Below are positions 7,739 through 16,131 of a stretch of 64,000 bases of DNA, piece by piece; the first letter of the stretch is position 1; every line of letters starts with the position of its first letter. The notes below the pieces were generated by a model that had not been told where the DNA came from, searched no databases, and worked only from the letters and a program-made list of their open reading frames with translations. Origin of the DNA: Leekyejoonella antrihumi (GTDB lineage: Bacteria; Actinomycetota; Actinomycetes; Actinomycetales; Dermatophilaceae); NCBI RefSeq assembly GCF_007845645.1, contig NZ_VCQV01000015.1:40401-104400 (forward strand). The letters are read 5' to 3'. The position numbers and the translations under genes are program-made.

Positions 7739-9109
7739 AGCGTAGGTCGGGTTGTTCGCGAGCTGCGCTCGCTCGCTGAGACGGGGTCGCCGGGTGACCA
7801 GCTGCCCAGCACCCGCAGCCTGGTCACCAGGCTCCAGGTCAGTCCGGTGACCGTGTCCCAGGCGACCGCCTCGCTGGTCGCCGCCGGAGTGCTGACGAGC
7901 GTGCCGGGTCGGGGCGTCTTCATCGCACCCCGCAGCACCCGACATACACATGACTTTGCCTGGCAGAGTGTGACACTCGGATCACAGATGCTCGATGTCC
8001 AACCCATCCGCGCCCTCCAGACCGATGCCGACCCGTCGGTGCGCAACCTGAACTCCGGCTACATCAGCGCAGACCTGCAGCCTCGGCGGGAGCTCATGGC
8101 GGCCGCCACGCGGGCCCTGCGTCGCCCCTCCGGGTGGAGCACGGCACCACCGGAAGGGATCCATGAGCTGCGGCAGCTCTTTGCCGCCGACCTCGGCACC
8201 GATACTGCCGACGTGCTCATCACCCCCGGGACGCAGGCGGCCCTCAACTCGGCCTTCCGGTCCCTCGCGTCGCCCGGCCAGACGGTGCTGCTGGAGGAGC
8301 CCACCTACCCCGGCGCCATCGTGGCGGCACGGGCCGCCGGGCTGCAGATCACCCCGGTCCCCACCGATCGGGACGGGCTGCGACCCGCACTGCTGCGCAG
8401 CGCGCTGGCCGCCACCGGCGCGCGGGTCGTGCTGACCCAGCCGGCCTTCGCCAACCCCACCGGGCACACCCTCGCGGCGACCCGCCGAGCCGAAGTGCTC
8501 GACGCAGTAGCCGCAGCTGGAGCGTTCCTCATCGAGGACGACTGGGCGCGCGACCTCGCACTGGACGCCCCCGCTCCCCCACCGCTGTTTCGCGACGACC
8601 GGGACGGTCATGTCATCTATCTGCGCTCACTGACCAAGTCGGCCTCACCGAGTATGCGGGTGGGGGCCGTCGCGGCCCGCGGCCCGGTGCGGGAGCGTCT
8701 GGTCGACTCCCGGCTGGCCGAAGACCTGTTCGTGCCACGGCCCCTGCAGGAGATCGCGATCGAGCTGCTCAGCTCACCCGCCTGGCCCCGGCACCTGCGG
8801 CGCCTGCACGCCCAGCTGCGCGGGCGACGTGACGCCCTGGTCTCCGCCCTGCACCAACAGGTGCCACAGATCACGGTTGACTCTGTGCCACAGGGCGGTT
8901 CGCATCTTTGGGCACGCGTGGCCACCAGCCTCTCCGAGACCGAGCTGGTCGCCGCAGCGCACGCCGCCGGCATGGTCATCGGACCCGGCACCCAGTTCCA
9001 CACCGGCGAGGTCGCCGGCCTTCAGCTGCGACTGAGCTTCGGCGCCGCGCCGCAGGACGAGCTGCGGGCCGGAGCCGGGCTGCTCGCGCGGCTTCTCGCC
9101 GACGGTTGA
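7724..9109 (+). CDS. MocR-type regulator: GntR winged helix fused to a class I aminotransferase
   Basis: 461 residues. Residues about 5-70 form a GntR winged helix (QLPSTRSLVTRLQVSPVTVS, then GVLTSVPGRGVFI). From about 110 onwards there is a fold-type I aminotransferase domain with the PLP-binding lysine in YLRSLTKSASPSMRVG (about residue 303) and FANPTGHTL upstream. MocR proteins sense PLP or an amino compound and usually regulate a divergent neighbour; here that is the BenE-like transporter. There is no pdxST or GABA gene nearby, so the ligand is open. No RBS precedes the ATG, consistent with leaderless translation. Confidence 0.9.
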   Translation: MSNDSSVGRVVRELRSLAETGSPGDQLPSTRSLVTRLQVSPVTVSQATASLVAAGVLTSVPGRGVFIAPRSTRHTHDFAWQSVTLGSQMLDVQPIRALQTDADPSVRNLNSGYISADLQPRRELMAAATRALRRPSGWSTAPPEGIHELRQLFAADLGTDTADVLITPGTQAALNSAFRSLASPGQTVLLEEPTYPGAIVAARAAGLQITPVPTDRDGLRPALLRSALAATGARVVLTQPAFANPTGHTLAATRRAEVLDAVAAAGAFLIEDDWARDLALDAPAPPPLFRDDRDGHVIYLRSLTKSASPSMRVGAVAARGPVRERLVDSRLAEDLFVPRPLQEIAIELLSSPAWPRHLRRLHAQLRGRRDALVSALHQQVPQITVDSVPQGGSHLWARVATSLSETELVAAAHAAGMVIGPGTQFHTGEVAGLQLRLSFGAAPQDELRAGAGLLARLLADG

Positions 9110-9121
9110 TCCGGCCGGCCG

Positions 9122-10213
9122 CTATGGGGTGTCGGAGTGGGTCGCCTGCTGCACGCCTCGACCCTCGGTGGTCTCGCTGTCGTCCCACCAGAGATGCGGG
9201 GTTCCGGACACCCGCACCCGCACGGTGTCATCGACCCGACAGGTGGCCGCTTCGGCTCCGGTGACCTGCGCGATCAGGGCGGTCCCGTCGTCGAGAGTGG
9301 CCAGGTCGAGCAGGGTGGTGCCGCCGTGGAACCGGACGCGAGTGACCCGTGCGGGCACACCCGTGGTCGACCGCGCCGAGACCAGCAGCTGTTCGGGACG
9401 GATCAGGATCGTGCACGTGCCGTCCGAGCGCGACGCGCAGCCGTCGGCCGGCGGGAGCACGCCCAGGGCACAGTCGATCCCGACCGGGCACCACCGGCCG
9501 GGCAGCAGATTCGCCAGGCCCAGGGACGCCGCGGCGCGGGGGGACCGGGGCCGGTCATACAACTGTCGCGGGGCGCGATGGGCGAGCACCTGGCCGTCCT
9601 CGATCATCGCGACGCGGTCCGCCGCCGACATGGCCTCGTCCTGATCGTGGGTCACCAGCAGCGTGGTGGTGCCCGACTCGGCCAGGATGCGCATAACGTC
9701 CAGCCGCACCGTCTCGCGCAGCTGTGCGTCCAGCGACCCGAATGGCTCGTCCAACAACACGATTCGTGGCTCAATGGCAAGTGCGCGAGCCACCGCGACC
9801 CGCTGCTGCTGGCCGCCGGAGAGCTGGTGCGGGTAGCGATGTCCGAGCCCCGTCAATCCGACGGTGCACAACAACGACTCGACCGTATGCCGCTGCTTGC
9901 GGGCCAGCCCGAAGCCCACGTTGGCGGCGACGCTCAGATGCGGGAAGAGCGCCGCATCCTGGGGGACATAGCCCACCCCACGATGTTGCGGGCGCACCCG
10001 CCGGGTGCCGTCGTCGACCACCACGTCCCCGAGGGTGACCACACCGGCATCCGCCGGCTCGAAGCCCGCGATGATGCGCAGCAGGGTGGTCTTGCCGCTG
10101 CCGGACGCACCGAGCAGCGCGGTGATCTCGCCATCGGGCACGGACAGGTCCACGTCGCGCAGGACCGGAACCTCATACGCCTTGGACACGCCCCGGAGCT
10201 GGATCGAGCTCAT
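9122..10213 (-). CDS. Iron(III) ABC importer, ATP-binding protein
   Basis: 363 residues. Walker A GASGSGKTTLL (about residue 35), signature LSGGQQQRVAVARAL, Walker B IVLLDEPFGSLD and the H-loop LLVTHDQDEA are all present. A C-terminal TOBE-like region (about 275-345) marks the MalK/FbpC/PotA class. It is the third gene of a substrate-binding protein, permease, ATPase operon; its ATG overlaps the permease stop (ATGA at 10210). Operon content and the upstream IdeR/DtxR box point to ferric iron. Role: hydrolyses ATP at the inner face of the membrane to drive uptake. Confidence 0.9.
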   Translation of the reverse strand: MSSIQLRGVSKAYEVPVLRDVDLSVPDGEITALLGASGSGKTTLLRIIAGFEPADAGVVTLGDVVVDDGTRRVRPQHRGVGYVPQDAALFPHLSVAANVGFGLARKQRHTVESLLCTVGLTGLGHRYPHQLSGGQQQRVAVARALAIEPRIVLLDEPFGSLDAQLRETVRLDVMRILAESGTTTLLVTHDQDEAMSAADRVAMIEDGQVLAHRAPRQLYDRPRSPRAAASLGLANLLPGRWCPVGIDCALGVLPPADGCASRSDGTCTILIRPEQLLVSARSTTGVPARVTRVRFHGGTTLLDLATLDDGTALIAQVTGAEAATCRVDDTVRVRVSGTPHLWWDDSETTEGRGVQQATHSDTP

Positions 10214-11688
10214 GCCGGGCCCCCTTGGACTGCCGCGTTGTCGCGATCGAACCAGAGTCCGAGCAGGGCACCGGGCACGACCGCGATCACCACGATCGCC
10301 AGGGCGTAGGGCGCGGCTGCGCTGTAGGCCACCTCACTCTGAAAGGCCCAGAACTGCGTGGCGAGGGTGCTGACCCCGATCGGGGCGAGCACCAGGGTGG
10401 CGGTGAGCTCGGTGATTGCAGTGAGGAATACCAGGCAGAAGCCGGCCAGCAACCCGGGCGCCATGAGCGGCAGCGTGACACGCAGGAACGCCGCGACCGG
10501 GTGCCGCCCCAAAGAGGTGGCCATGTCGTAGAGGCGGGCGGGTGCGGCCGCAGTGGCACCCTTGATGCAGGCCAGCGCCAGAGGGAAGTGCAAGATCGCG
10601 TAGGCCGCCACCAGCAGCGGGCCGCTCTGGTAGAGGCTGTACAGGTATCGGGTCGCCAGGAACACCAGGCTGAGCGCGACGACAACGCCGGGGACCGCCT
10701 GCGTGACGAAGCAGGATCGGTCGATGAGAGTCCGCACACTGCTGCGTCGGCGAAACGTCAGCAGTGCCACCGGCAGTGCGGCAGCCACCGCGACGGCGGC
10801 GCCCAGAGCGCTGTAGCTGACCGACGCCCAGGTGGCCTGGCCGAGCGTGGCGGCGGCGGGCAACGTGGTGTGCTGGCCCCGCTGGATCCAGTAGATCAGG
10901 GTCGCGACCGGCAGGGCCACGCCGAGGCCCACGGGCACCACGAGCCCGGCCATGACCGCAAGGATGCGCGGCGACCAGTGCCCGCGCGGCGGCGGGTAGC
11001 GGACGGAACGAGTGGCCGAGACCTGCCGGCGAAGCAGCAACGCCTCCGCGGCCAGCACGAGCAGCCCGATCAGCACCAGCGGGATCGACAGCGCGCCCGC
11101 CGAGGCCGGATCGATCTGGAACTCGGTGAAGATCTCGGTGGTGAAGGTGGAGAAGCGCAGCACCTCGAAGGCGCCGTACTCGGAGATGACCGTGAGCACC
11201 ACGAGCACCGAGCCCGCCGTGGCCGCGACGCGGATCTGCGGCAGGCTGATGCGCCAGAACGTCTTCAGCCGCCCCGCGGCGAGCCCGCGGGCAGTGTCCT
11301 CCAGGACCGGGTCGCTGCGCCGCAGCGCGGCGGCCACCGGCAGGTATACCAGCGGATAGGTGCCCAGGGTCATGACGGCGGCGGACCCGAGGAGCGGGTT
11401 CAGCCCCGGCCACAGCGTGTGCCAGGTGTATCCGACCACGAAGTCCGGCATCGCAATCGGCAGCACCAGCAGCACGGTCCACAGCCGCCGCAACGGGAGC
11501 GCGCATCGCTGTGTGGCCCACGCGCTGGCGATGCCGAGCGCACCGGCCGCCACGACCACCACGGCCATCAGCTCGACGGTGTGCCACAGCAGGATCGCCG
11601 ACCGGGCCCGGAACAGCACCGTCGAGATCTCCCGCCACCCCGCGGAGTTCGCATCCAGCCCGACCAGCACGAGCGGTAGCAGCATCAA
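10210..11688 (-). CDS. Iron(III) ABC importer, double permease (FbpB-like)
   Basis: At least 492 residues with two fused BinPDT-type permease halves, about 12 TM helices, and an EAA-like loop in each half (ARGLAAGRLKTFWRISLPQI and ATSLGRHPVAAFLRVTLPLM). Such double permeases are typical of Fbp-type ferric transporters. The start is uncertain. The first ATG (11688) cuts into the first TM helix, and the same frame is open to the stop of the upstream gene but contains only CTG as an alternative (one overlaps that stop, another at about 11779) plus a TTG at 11691. A CTG start with translational coupling is possible. Confidence 0.85.
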   Translation of the reverse strand: MMLLPLVLVGLDANSAGWREISTVLFRARSAILLWHTVELMAVVVVAAGALGIASAWATQRCALPLRRLWTVLLVLPIAMPDFVVGYTWHTLWPGLNPLLGSAAVMTLGTYPLVYLPVAAALRRSDPVLEDTARGLAAGRLKTFWRISLPQIRVAATAGSVLVVLTVISEYGAFEVLRFSTFTTEIFTEFQIDPASAGALSIPLVLIGLLVLAAEALLLRRQVSATRSVRYPPPRGHWSPRILAVMAGLVVPVGLGVALPVATLIYWIQRGQHTTLPAAATLGQATWASVSYSALGAAVAVAAALPVALLTFRRRSSVRTLIDRSCFVTQAVPGVVVALSLVFLATRYLYSLYQSGPLLVAAYAILHFPLALACIKGATAAAPARLYDMATSLGRHPVAAFLRVTLPLMAPGLLAGFCLVFLTAITELTATLVLAPIGVSTLATQFWAFQSEVAYSAAAPYALAIVVIAVVPGALLGLWFDRDNAAVQGGPA

Positions 11689-11786
11689 CAGCGCGACGCC
11701 CGCACCGATGGCGAGGACGACGCGGCTGGAGACCGAACCGCCGGTGCGGTTCGGCCCGGTGGTGGTGCGGGCGCGGGTCAGTGTGC

Positions 11787-12842
11787 TCAGAGCAGACCCG
11801 CCTGCTGCATCAGGGTCTTGGCGTTCAGGCCGGTGCCGAGGTCGGCCGGGTCGAACGCGTTCGGCCGGTAGGAGGTCAGCGGAGGCAGCTTGGGATTCGC
11901 CGCCACGCCCGCCTTCAGCGGATATTCGAAGCCGTCCCCGTGGGCGAGCACACTCTGCCCGGCGCTGCTCGTCATGAACTGCACGAACTTCTGGGCGGCG
12001 GCCTGGTGCTTGCTGGACTTCAAGATGGCCACGCCGGAGATCGCCTTGACGTAGCCGGGGTCGCCGGCGGTGAAGTAGGCGAGCTTCGCGTGGACCTTGC
12101 CCGCCCCGAGCTCGGCTTGCAACCGGTAGAAGTAGTAGTGGTTGATGACCGCGAAGTCCGTGGTCCCCCGACTGACGTCGCTGGTCAGGGTCTCGTTGTC
12201 GGGGATGTTGTCGTTGCCGCCGACGTTGGCCTTCATGCCCTTCAGCCAGGTCAGCGCGGCGGGGTTGCCCTTGGCCTTGGCGACCGAGCTCACCAGCGGC
12301 CAGAAGTCGGTCTCGGACGGCGCCAGCTCGAACTTGCCGCGATACTTCGGGTCGGCCAGGTCCAGGATCGACGTCGGCAGCTGCGCGGCGCTGATCTTGC
12401 TCGGGTTGTAGACCAGTGCGCTGATCCGGGCGGATACGCCTACCCAGTCACCGTTGGCGGCGCTGTCCCGGCGCGGCACCGCCTGCAGCGTGGCCGGTTT
12501 GACCTTGGCGAGCAGACCCTTGGTGTTCAGCTGTTGCAGCCAGTTGGAGTTCTCGGTGTAGAAGAGGTCCGCCGGTGACCGGCCGCCCTCCTGCTCCAGC
12601 TGGGCGGTCAGGACGTCCTCGGAGTCGTTGACCACTCGCACCTTGATGCCGGTCGCCTTGGTGAACGCCGCGGTGATCGCATCCGTGGTCTGCTGGTGCT
12701 GGGCGTTGTAGAGCGTGAGAGTCTGCCCGCCGCTGCCGGAGCCGGAGCCGGCGGATGATCCGCAGGCGGCGACCGAGCCGGCGATCAGTGCTGTTGCGCC
12801 GACCAGCAGCGTCGCGCGTCGGACCGACGTGTTCCCCATCAT
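11787..12842 (-). CDS. Iron(III) ABC importer, substrate-binding lipoprotein (FbpA-like)
   Basis: 351 residues with an N-terminal signal and lipobox SVAACG (Cys about 27) followed by a Gly/Ser linker. It has the periplasmic-binding type II fold of the FbpA/FutA group: LTLYNAQHQQTTDAI after the linker and the paired tyrosines in AVINHYYFYRLQ (about residue 230) that normally ligate Fe3+. It would be anchored to the outside of the membrane and deliver ferric ion to the double permease. It is the first gene of the operon and lies directly downstream of the IdeR/DtxR box at 12872-12890. Confidence 0.9.
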   Translation of the reverse strand: MMGNTSVRRATLLVGATALIAGSVAACGSSAGSGSGSGGQTLTLYNAQHQQTTDAITAAFTKATGIKVRVVNDSEDVLTAQLEQEGGRSPADLFYTENSNWLQQLNTKGLLAKVKPATLQAVPRRDSAANGDWVGVSARISALVYNPSKISAAQLPTSILDLADPKYRGKFELAPSETDFWPLVSSVAKAKGNPAALTWLKGMKANVGGNDNIPDNETLTSDVSRGTTDFAVINHYYFYRLQAELGAGKVHAKLAYFTAGDPGYVKAISGVAILKSSKHQAAAQKFVQFMTSSAGQSVLAHGDGFEYPLKAGVAANPKLPPLTSYRPNAFDPADLGTGLNAKTLMQQAGLL

Positions 12843-12871
12843 GCAGACCTTCCCTACCGTCTCCGCGAGTG

Positions 12872-12890
12872 TTAGGTAAGGCTTGCCTAC
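12872..12890. promoter_or_regulatory. IdeR/DtxR iron box
   Basis: TTAGGTAAGGCTTGCCTAC matches the 19-bp DtxR/IdeR consensus TTAGGTTAGGCTAACCTAA at 15 of 19 positions and keeps the dyad. It lies 30 bp upstream of the ferric-binding lipoprotein start on the minus strand, in promoter position. Established knowledge: the Fe2+-loaded repressor binds such boxes and shuts off iron uptake under iron sufficiency. The site supports ferric iron as the substrate of the three-gene operon. Confidence 0.85.
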
Positions 12891-12949
12891 AAATATGAAC
12901 GTAACCTGAGAACTCCCGGCCGGACGTGCTGGGATGCCGGCTTCGTCGC

Positions 12950-14560
12950 TCAGTGGGCGAAGTGGCGGGTGCCGGTGAAGTACATCGTCAGGCCGGCGCT
13001 CTGCGCCGCGTCGATGACCGTCTGGTCGCGCAGCGAGCCACCGGGCGCCACGACGGCCTGGACTCCGGCGTCGATCAGCACCTGCAGGCCGTCGGGGAAT
13101 GGGAAGAATGCATCGGACGCGGCCACCGCACCCTTCGCCCGCTCCTCCCCCGCCCGGTTGACGGCCAGGTGTGAGGAGTCGACCCGGTTGACCTGCCCCA
13201 TACCGACGCCGACCGAGGCGCCGCCCTTGGCGAGCAGGATGGCGTTGGACTTCACCGCGCGCACCGCGCGCCAGGCGAACTGCAGGTCGCGCAACGTCGC
13301 ATCGTCGGCGGACTCACCCGACACCAGTCGCCAGTTGACGGCGTCGTCACCACCGGTCACCGCGCCGTCCTTGTCCGTGACGACCGCATCGACCTTGTCG
13401 CGGGTCTGCATCAGCATGCCGCCCGAGATCGGCCGGATCTCAACAGGATCCGCGGCCATGGCATCCTCGGGGCTGAGCTTGAGCAGGCGGATGTTCTTCT
13501 TGCCCTTGAGCGTCTCGAGAGCGTCGGGCTCGAAGTCGGGAGCCACGACGACCTCGGTGAGGATGTCCTTGACGACCTCCGCCATAGCCTGCGTGACCGG
13601 GCGGTTGGCCGCGATGATTCCGCCGAACGCGGACAGCGGGTCACAGGCGTGCGCCTTGACGTGTGCGTCAGCAACATCCGAACCCACCGCAATGCCACAC
13701 GGATTCGCGTGCTTCACGACGGCCACTGTCGGCTGGTCGCCATGGTCGTAGGCCGCGCGCACGGCAGCATCGGTGTCGACGTAGTTGTTGTAGGACATCG
13801 CCTTGCCGTGCAGCTGCTCGGCGGAGGCGACACCACCGCGCCAGTGGCGATAGAGCGCGGCCTGCTGGTGCGGGTTCTCCCCATAGCGCAGGGTCGCCGC
13901 CTTCTCGAACGTCGCGCCCGACCAGGCCGGGAAGCCGGTGCCGTCACCGGTGTCGACGTAGGTGTTGCCCATCCAGTTCGCCACGGCGTTGTCGTAGTCC
14001 GCGGTGTGCACGAACGCCTGAGCGGCCAGTCGCTTGCGCTGCTCGAGCGTGAATCCGCCGGCCGCCACGGCGGCCAGCACCTCGGCATACGCGCTGGGGC
14101 TGGTGACGATCGCCACGCTCGCGTGGTTCTTGGCGGCGGCGCGCACCATCGACGGGCCGCCGATGTCGATCTGCTCGATGCACTCGTCGGGCGTCGCGCC
14201 CGAGGCAACCGTCTCGCGGAAGGGGTAGAGGTTGGAGACGACCAGGTCGAACGGCTCGACGCCGAGGTCGGCGAGCTGGCGCACGTGGTCGGGGTTGCGG
14301 GTGTCGGCCAGGATGCCGGCGTGCACCTTGGGGTGCAGGGTCTTGACCCGGCCGTCGAGGCACTCGGGGAACCCGGTCAGGTCCTCCACCGTGGTGACCG
14401 GGATGCCGACACCCGCGATCAGCGCGGCCGAATTACCGGTCGACACGAGCTCGACACCGGCGGCGTGCAGACCCTCGGCCAGTTCGGCCAGCCCGGACTT
14501 GTCATACACGGAGACCAGGGCTCGTTTGATCGGACGCTGCTGCGAGGTGCTCGTGGGCAT
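12950..14560 (-). CDS. purH: Bifunctional AICAR transformylase/IMP cyclohydrolase
   Basis: 536 residues from the ATG at 14560, with AAGGAG 8 bases upstream; GTG/ATG codons at 14569/14566 are too close to it. The N-terminal MGS-like IMP cyclohydrolase domain ([16 protein letters not shown], then [16 protein letters not shown]) is followed by the AICAR formyltransferase domain ([29 protein letters not shown]). It makes the last two steps of IMP synthesis using 10-formyl-THF. It ends with the usual FTGTRHFAH. purN lies upstream on the same strand. Expression is predicted to be set by a ZTP riboswitch and a Shine-Dalgarno hairpin just before the start. Confidence 0.97.
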   Translation of the reverse strand: MPTSTSQQRPIKRALVSVYDKSGLAELAEGLHAAGVELVSTGNSAALIAGVGIPVTTVEDLTGFPECLDGRVKTLHPKVHAGILADTRNPDHVRQLADLGVEPFDLVVSNLYPFRETVASGATPDECIEQIDIGGPSMVRAAAKNHASVAIVTSPSAYAEVLAAVAAGGFTLEQRKRLAAQAFVHTADYDNAVANWMGNTYVDTGDGTGFPAWSGATFEKAATLRYGENPHQQAALYRHWRGGVASAEQLHGKAMSYNNYVDTDAAVRAAYDHGDQPTVAVVKHANPCGIAVGSDVADAHVKAHACDPLSAFGGIIAANRPVTQAMAEVVKDILTEVVVAPDFEPDALETLKGKKNIRLLKLSPEDAMAADPVEIRPISGGMLMQTRDKVDAVVTDKDGAVTGGDDAVNWRLVSGESADDATLRDLQFAWRAVRAVKSNAILLAKGGASVGVGMGQVNRVDSSHLAVNRAGEERAKGAVAASDAFFPFPDGLQVLIDAGVQAVVAPGGSLRDQTVIDAAQSAGLTMYFTGTRHFAH

Positions 14561-14561
14561 G

Positions 14562-14590
14562 CTCATCACTCCTTCAAAAGGTTTGATGAG
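14562..14590 (-). promoter_or_regulatory. Shine-Dalgarno-sequestering hairpin of purH
   Basis: Read on the minus strand, CTCATCA and TGATGAG form a perfect 7-bp stem that encloses AACC...AAGGAG; inside it CCTT pairs with AAGG of the Shine-Dalgarno sequence (loop TTG). The hairpin therefore hides both the ribosome-binding site and the bases just before the purH ATG. It starts directly at the 3' end of the ZTP aptamer, the position expected of a translational expression platform. Confidence 0.7.
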
Positions 14591-14658
14591 GGCACCCAGG
14601 CGTTCGATGCGCTCGACTTCACTCCCTGGTGGTTGCCCACCTGCGCCAGTCGTGTGCG
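14591..14658 (-). ncRNA. ZTP (pfl) riboswitch aptamer upstream of purH
   Basis: Read on the minus strand from about 14656 the RNA runs through ACGACTGGCGCAG, GTGGGCAACCACC, AGGGAGTG, a small TCGA-GCGCA-TCGA hairpin, then CGCCTGGGTGCC. These are the conserved blocks of the ZTP/ZMP-sensing pfl motif (ACTGGCG; GTGGG..ACCAC; GGGAG; CGCCTGGG, whose CGCC pairs with GGCG as a pseudoknot). ZTP riboswitches commonly control purH and folate genes, because ZMP accumulates when 10-formyl-THF is short. Recognition is from memory of the consensus. Confidence 0.8.
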
Positions 14659-14751
14659 GCCAGATTACTGGCTGACCGGGCCACCCGCCAATCGGCGACC
14701 TACCCCCGCGCCTATGACCGCCGAGTTGTGCACATTTGGGCGGGGCAGAAG

Positions 14752-15429
14752 TCAGCGGTCGCCGATGCGCACCCGGCGGCCGCTGATCGTGAAGCCCTCG
14801 CGTGCCATCCGGCCGACGTAGTCGACCAGCTGGGGACGTTCGGCGGCCTTGATCCGCTCGGTCAGCGAATCCACAGTGTCGTCATCCTCGACCGGCACCG
14901 CGCACTGCGCGACGATCGCGCCGGTGTCGATGCCGTCATCCACCACAAACAGCGTTGCTCCGGCGATCTTCACGCCATAGGTGAGCGCGTCGCGGGGCCC
15001 GTGGATGCCGGCAAAGCTGGGCAGCAGCGCGTTGTGGCTGTTGAGATAGCGCCCGCCGAACGCCTGCAGGAATCGGGTGCCCACCAACTTGAGGAAGCCG
15101 GCGGACACGACCAGCGCCGGCGCGTAGGCCGACACCTGCTCCGTCAGCGCCGCATCCCAGGCCTCGCGCGTCTCGAAGTCGCGCACCCTGCTCACGAACG
15201 TCGGTATGCCGGCGCGTTCGGCGCGTTCCAGGCCCGCCACCCCGGGGCGGTCGGAGCCGACGGCCGCGATCGTGACGGCATACGCGGGGTCCCGGCTGGC
15301 GTCGATGAGGGCCTGCAGAAGGGTTCCGGACCCGGAGATGAGGACGACCACGGGCGTAGGCGTCGTCCTGAGCCCCGGGGCAGCTCCCGCTTGCGGGGCG
15401 GGGATGGATTGCGCATCAGTGCTCGGCAC
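14752..15429 (-). CDS. purN: Phosphoribosylglycinamide formyltransferase
   Basis: 225 residues. The GART fold is clear: [18 protein letters not shown] (phosphate loop), then the catalytic Asn/His pair in [20 protein letters not shown] and the Asp in [11 protein letters not shown]. It transfers formyl from 10-formyl-THF to GAR in purine synthesis. The first 25 residues before the strand are a Pro/Ala-rich extension, so the true start may be a little further in. purN precedes purH with about 190 bp between, which holds the ZTP riboswitch; purH could thus be regulated separately even if cotranscribed. Confidence 0.95.
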   Translation of the reverse strand: MPSTDAQSIPAPQAGAAPGLRTTPTPVVVLISGSGTLLQALIDASRDPAYAVTIAAVGSDRPGVAGLERAERAGIPTFVSRVRDFETREAWDAALTEQVSAYAPALVVSAGFLKLVGTRFLQAFGGRYLNSHNALLPSFAGIHGPRDALTYGVKIAGATLFVVDDGIDTGAIVAQCAVPVEDDDTVDSLTERIKAAERPQLVDYVGRMAREGFTISGRRVRIGDR

Positions 15430-15581
15430 GCGCCACAGGCTAACCGATGCCGCTTCGCCGGGGCCGATCGCGGCGGCGGGAGTTCTGCGGCCGCCCCCGA
15501 CGTTGTGCTCGATAGGTGGCGGCGCCCCAGGCCGACACCGACCCGCCTACGATGGATCGCGTCCCCATGCGAAGGAGCACC

Positions 15582-15971
15582 GTGCCAGAGCGTCCCACCG
15601 CACCCCCTGCGGTCATTCACTCGCGGCGATCGACCGGGTATGTGCTGCTGGGATTCCTGGCGACCTTCATGCCGATGCCGTTCAACATCGTCGCGATCGT
15701 GCCACTGGTTGCGGCGGTGGTCGAGTCGGTGCTGACACTGCGTGCGATGCGCGAGGCCAAGGCACCGCGAGCCACCAGGCAGTGGACCGGCGTGAGCCTG
15801 GCGGTCACCGTCATGCTGATCGCCATGGTCGGTGTGCCCTATCTCTTCTGGGGTGCGACCAGCAGCTATCAGAAGTGCATGGATGGCGCGAACACCAACA
15901 TCGCGCAGGCATCCTGCAAGAACAGCTTCGCGGACACGAACCTCCTGCACTCCTACCTCGGCGGCAGCTGA
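15582..15971 (+). CDS. Small membrane protein, unknown function
   Basis: 129 residues from the GTG at 15582, chosen for GAAGGAG ending 4 bases before it; an in-frame ATG at 15567 has no RBS. Two clear TM segments (YVLLGFLATFMPMPFNIVAI and LAVTVMLIAMVGVPYLFWGA) are followed by an extracytoplasmic tail with two cysteines (YQKCMDGANT..., ASCKNSF) that could form a disulfide. No family is recognised. It is divergent from purN and convergent with the DUF6350 gene; the gap after its stop is filled by a 21-bp repeat array. Confidence 0.65.
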   Translation: MPERPTAPPAVIHSRRSTGYVLLGFLATFMPMPFNIVAIVPLVAAVVESVLTLRAMREAKAPRATRQWTGVSLAVTVMLIAMVGVPYLFWGATSSYQKCMDGANTNIAQASCKNSFADTNLLHSYLGGS

Positions 15972-15987
15972 CCGACCCCTCCCTCAC

Positions 15988-16120
15988 CGAGAGGTCAGTA
16001 AGGACACCCGAGGGGTCACTAATAACCATCGAACGGTCAGTTGTGCACCCCTCGACTGCTATATGTGACTTCTCGACGGCTATTACTGACTTCTCGCGGG
16101 TTGTTTGTGACTTCTCGCGG
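15988..16120. repeat. 21-bp repeat array A (three direct, four inverted units)
   Basis: Direct units with core CGAGAGGTCA or variants start at 15988, 16009 and 16030, exactly 21 bp apart. Inverted units with core TGACTTCTCG start at 16066, 16087 and 16108, again 21 bp apart, and a degenerate inverted unit starts at 16045, overlapping the third direct unit. The array fills the gap between the convergent small membrane protein gene (stop 15971) and the DUF6350 gene (stop 16132). Three more arrays with the same core occur in the window (39405, 50714, 53936). Confidence 0.85.
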
Positions 16121-16131
16121 GGTGTGTGGGG

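Noticed and set aside
10225..11679. Long plus-strand open frame opposite the iron permease
   Set aside because: Arginine/glutamine-rich composition without motifs; it is the antisense shadow of a clear double permease.
15988..16120. Repeat arrays read as heptapeptide-coding tracts (REVTNNT-like)
   Set aside because: The seven-codon periodicity is a trivial result of the 21-bp period; the arrays lie after stop codons and lack starts.
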